Assembly: GCA_023974075.1 (NCBI GenBank)
Contig: CM043800.1
Coordinates: 21,890,218 to 21,954,217 of the forward strand
DNA length: 64,000 nucleotides
Reading direction: 5' to 3'
Source: Chaenocephalus aceratus
Lineage: Eukaryota; Chordata; Actinopteri; Perciformes; Channichthyidae
This document shows, piece after piece, positions 60,760 through 64,000 of the stretch (position 1 is the first letter of the stretch; each line of letters starts with the position of its first letter). Below the pieces are notes generated by a model. It did no database searches, was not told where the DNA came from, and worked only from the letters and a program-made list of their open reading frames with translations. Position numbers and translations under genes: made by a program.

Positions 60760-61555
60760 TTTATTAGTTTTAAGACTAACTATAGCATACAACCATATAC
60801 ACGGAGTATCTTGGAAACACATTTTGAACAGATTTTCATGATTATACCAAAAAAAACCAGACATTCAAGCAAGAACAAATATTTTTTCAAAGGCAGTACA
60901 AAAATATGGATGTTCAACAACAATTCCTGTTGCAGGTGTCAAATGTGTGTTTTTGAGTAAATCTTTTTAGAATAATGAGCAAAACTTCATTTCAGCTTTC
61001 ATAATATTACAAGTCCATAATGGAGAAAACTCCTACGTCAATTTGATAATGAAAAATGTGTGTGAGAGTTAAATGGATATATTCACTTTCAATGTTAATA
61101 CATTATGCTAAGAGGTGTCCTTGTTGGAAAACAGAACAAAACAAATGTCAATCAATGTCTGAACATTTTTTGATTTTGATTTGAGTCAAGAAAAGACTGG
61201 CATGATCTGAAATAAACCCTTTTGACATGTTATTTTTATCTGCATTGCTTTAGTGTTGGGCAGAAATGTAATTATATAAACTAAATAAGGCTCATAAGTT
61301 CTTTCTCAAGTGTCCAAAAACAAAACAAAAAGTGTCCCTAATATTTTGTACATTCAGTATATTTCAGAATGTGTAAACAGGTTGAATACATGATCGCAAA
61401 CTAATCTTCCATTTTGCTGCATTATATTTCCCATAACCTTACCATGTGGGTAAATGACAATCTTTTCTGATCTAGGACAAAAGAAGTCCCTGTTAAACAA
61501 TGTATTGAAAAAAGTATAAACACATACACAGTGCATTGTGTCTCTGTTTAGGTTA
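60760..61555 (-). other. 3' untranslated region of gene I
   Basis: AT-rich sequence from the gene I stop down to a - strand AATAAA (TTTATT at 60760-60765). It converges with the trypsinogen transcript, leaving about 300 bases between the two signals. Confidence 0.45.
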
Positions 61556-64000
61556 TTACAGCTGGCCTCTAGCATGCTGCAAATAATGGTGATAGAGGTC
61601 TGAAATGGCAGGATATGCATTACCGCACACAGCACACTTAATACCATCTGAAGACCCTTCATGTGATGTGCTGGCATTTTGGCTTACAGTAATTGGTTTC
61701 CCAAGTGCATTTTCATCTATTCTGTCCCAACTGGTTTCTCTGTCTTGGATACAATGTGTGCTGCTCTGTTGCTGGGTACTCTTACCCAAATCCAGATGCT
61801 TACTTTGGATCGAGGAAGTCATTGGCGCTAGAGGAAACTCTTGAGTTACTGAACATTGGGATACAGGGCCAAGAAAAGAGTTGTTTAATTCAGGATCTGG
61901 GCTTAATGTAGCTTCGTGGTTGCTCTTGGTGAACTGTGTAGGGCTATCATCTATGATTACATCAAAATCAGAGTCCTTTTGCATTGAGTTATGGCAAATC
62001 TGGTGACTGAACAGCAAATCTAGAGTCTTAAAGCGGCACCTGCACTCATCACATTCATAAGGCCGAAACGTTTTTCTGGGCCTGAACGGAACCCACTGCA
62101 CCTCTGCATGTTCCCTCATGTGTTTTTTGTATGTTCCCACAAAAACCGAAAACCTTTCCCGCACTGGGGACAAGTAAAACGGCCGCGTCTCTGTCGGTGG
62201 ATTCTCTGATGAAGCCAAAGTTTATTCCAGTCTTCTAGGGTCTTGCCGCAGCAGGAGCAGGTGTAACTTTGACCCGGGCCATGGGTGAGCATGTGGGCTC
62301 GGAGTCGGCCCATGTGTCTGAACAGCCGCCCACAGCTTGGACAAAAATATTTCCTGGGGTCTGAGCCGTTATCAAGTTTATTTAACTTTGACACAAAGTG
62401 TGAGAGTTGATGAGCCGGTACGAATGTCGACTGGAAACATTTTTTTACTTTAGCAAGGTGTTTCTTGGGGCTGGCGGCTGATGTGTTTTTGAGTGTTTCA
62501 CAATTTCCAGCAGTGAGTGGAGAAGCTGAATTGTGTCCTGCTGCACACCTTAGTGCAGGCACCTTGTACTGAATTAATGACATTGTTTCTTCTGCTTTTA
62601 TCTCGAAGCTGGAGGTGTTATTCTTCTCTCCTCTGCAGTTACTGCGATGGGCGTTAAATCCAGACAGCACACCAAACAGCTTGTCGCAATACAAGCAGCG
62701 ATACAGCTTTGCGCCGGTGTGTTCTCTCATATGGCTGTTGAACTCCTGCAGATGGGCAAAGATATTCTTGCAGATGTGGCACGTGTACGTTAGTGAAGAC
62801 TTTACACGTCTGTCGGCTTGTGATTCGTCACTGCTTTCCGAGGGTCTGCAGGTGTGATTTTTTGCGTTGCTGTAATGAGTGAATGATTTCTCACAGCGGG
62901 TACAGTTGTAACGCTTCACAGACCAGTGTGTCAGCTCATGAACTCGGAGGAAATACGCCTGACCGAAAGCTTTGCCACATATGTCACATTTATAAGGCTT
63001 CTCTCCAGTGTGGGCCCGCACATGTCTGATGAGGGCAGACTGAAACGGGAATGTTTTACCACAGTACTGGCACTCTTTTTTCTCTTTCTCTTCTGGGGAA
63101 ATGTGTCTCTGATACCCCTGACTATTTTCCCGGTGGTTCCCTCTGCTGCTTCTTTCAGATCTGGTGTCCTCAAAGTCCTGGTTGTGTGCATGCTCTCTCA
63201 TATGAGTGGCATATTCCGAGCAAGAGAATTTGATCTTGCAAAATGGACATTTTTTATTTATGTTGCTCTTATTGTGTGTCTTGAGATGAAGATTTAAGTT
63301 GGAATTTTTGCTAAAGCCTTTTCCACATTCAGAGCATTTGAAAGGTCGTTCTCCTGTATGAATACGTTGATGGATGACGAACTGAGAATGAAACTTAAAT
63401 GTTTGCTCACAGTAACCACATTTCATCAAAATGTTCCCTCCTTTTTTAATGTAGCTGACATTTGAGTTGGCGTCCTTGGTGTCATAACTTCCTGTTTGGC
63501 CCTGTACAAGCGATTCTCTCTGCAACAAAACATTACCCATTCTCCTCCTTCTCTTGCCGCCTCTCCTGCGCCTGAAATAGCCGTTTGGACTCTCAGCTGT
63601 GGTGCTGGCATTGCAATGTAAAGATTCAAGACTATTTGACATAGGATTTAAAGGATTCAGCTCAATTTCAATTTGCTCAGCTTTCACAGCAGGGGGCACA
63701 CTTACAGGTTTAGGTATTTGAGATTTTGTTACGGCTAATGTTTTCTGTAAGGCTTCAATATTTTGTGATTCAAATGTGCTTTTGGATTGTAATTCCTCCC
63801 TGTCATTCATGTTTCCTGAAGTTGGGCCTACCACGTTCAAACGCTTTGAAGGAATAACTTCAGGCTCCGTCTGCTGCTCTCCTCCAGACTGCAGGGAGAG
63901 GTGACAGGTCCTCTCGTCTGTACCGGCCTCTTGCTTGTCTGTGTTAATTCCCACCTGCTTATCTGTCTCAGCCCCCTCCCCACAGCCTGTGTGGTTGCTC
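61556..64000 (-). CDS. gene I: thirteen-finger C2H2 protein (5' partial, one frame break)
   Basis: The frame is open from the window end; no start codon is seen, so the 5' part lies beyond 64000. The N-terminal part has a VKAE SUMO-type site and a basic patch ([15 protein letters not shown]). Fingers follow from [12 protein letters not shown] through [12 protein letters not shown] and [12 protein letters not shown], with the last [21 protein letters not shown] followed by ARGQL at the stop (61556), the ending shared with E, F and G. In the eleventh finger (CPQCGKGF) the frame breaks: the His pair (YKKHMREH) lies in the -1 frame, at the A-runs 62141-62152 (T-runs on the coding strand). One missing base there, or two extra, would restore it. 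Nuclear DNA-binding role inferred; IKAE near the middle is a second SUMO-type site. Confidence 0.78.

Overview
The window is vertebrate nuclear DNA, almost certainly from a ray-finned fish of the spiny-rayed (percomorph) type. The signs are introns with GT-AG borders, CpG-poor AT-rich spacers, many short fish-type DNA transposons, a very long CA microsatellite, and proteins (Dcbld1, a trypsinogen, C2H2 zinc-finger proteins) with clear vertebrate character. No bacterial genes, tRNA, rRNA or CRISPR arrays were seen.

Layout. (1) 1-10.1 kb, + strand: the 3' part of dcbld1, a membrane protein with CUB, LCCL and discoidin domains and a cytoplasmic tail rich in YxxP motifs. The signal peptide and first CUB exon lie before the window. 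(2) 10.2-11.9 kb: an inverted-repeat transposon with a second repeat nested in it. (3) 12.2-57.7 kb, all on the - strand: a head-to-tail run of eight nuclear-protein genes, here called A to H. A, B, C, E, F and G are C2H2 zinc-finger genes. D is a zinc-finger gene whose reading frame continues into a piggyBac-transposase-derived C-terminus. H is a Myb/SANT-like protein with a glutamine-rich half. (4) 59.2-60.4 kb, + strand: a complete five-exon trypsinogen gene. (5) 60.7-64 kb, - strand: another zinc-finger gene (I) running off the window end.

Most interesting item: gene D (25916-36001). Nine coding exons join with matching splice phase at all eight junctions and give one frame of about 2254 codons: disordered N-terminus, seven zinc fingers, a roughly 1000-residue linker with several SUMO-type motifs, then a piggyBac transposase core and its Cys/His-rich C-terminal domain. 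The core appears to have lost at least one catalytic Asp, so it looks like a domesticated DNA-binding module. Gene C, two genes downstream in coordinates, has the same N-terminal finger block and is the likely sister gene without the transposase.

Genes E, F, G and I form a second paralogous set, each ending in a lone finger followed by HA-x-G. Most cluster proteins carry psi-K-x-E motifs and B carries two PxDLS (CtBP-binding type) motifs, so a repressor role is plausible for the cluster. Genes F, G and I contain frame breaks, mostly at homopolymer or dinucleotide runs; this looks more like residual sequencing error than gene death, but cannot be decided here. Reading frames were worked out by hand; no database search was possible.
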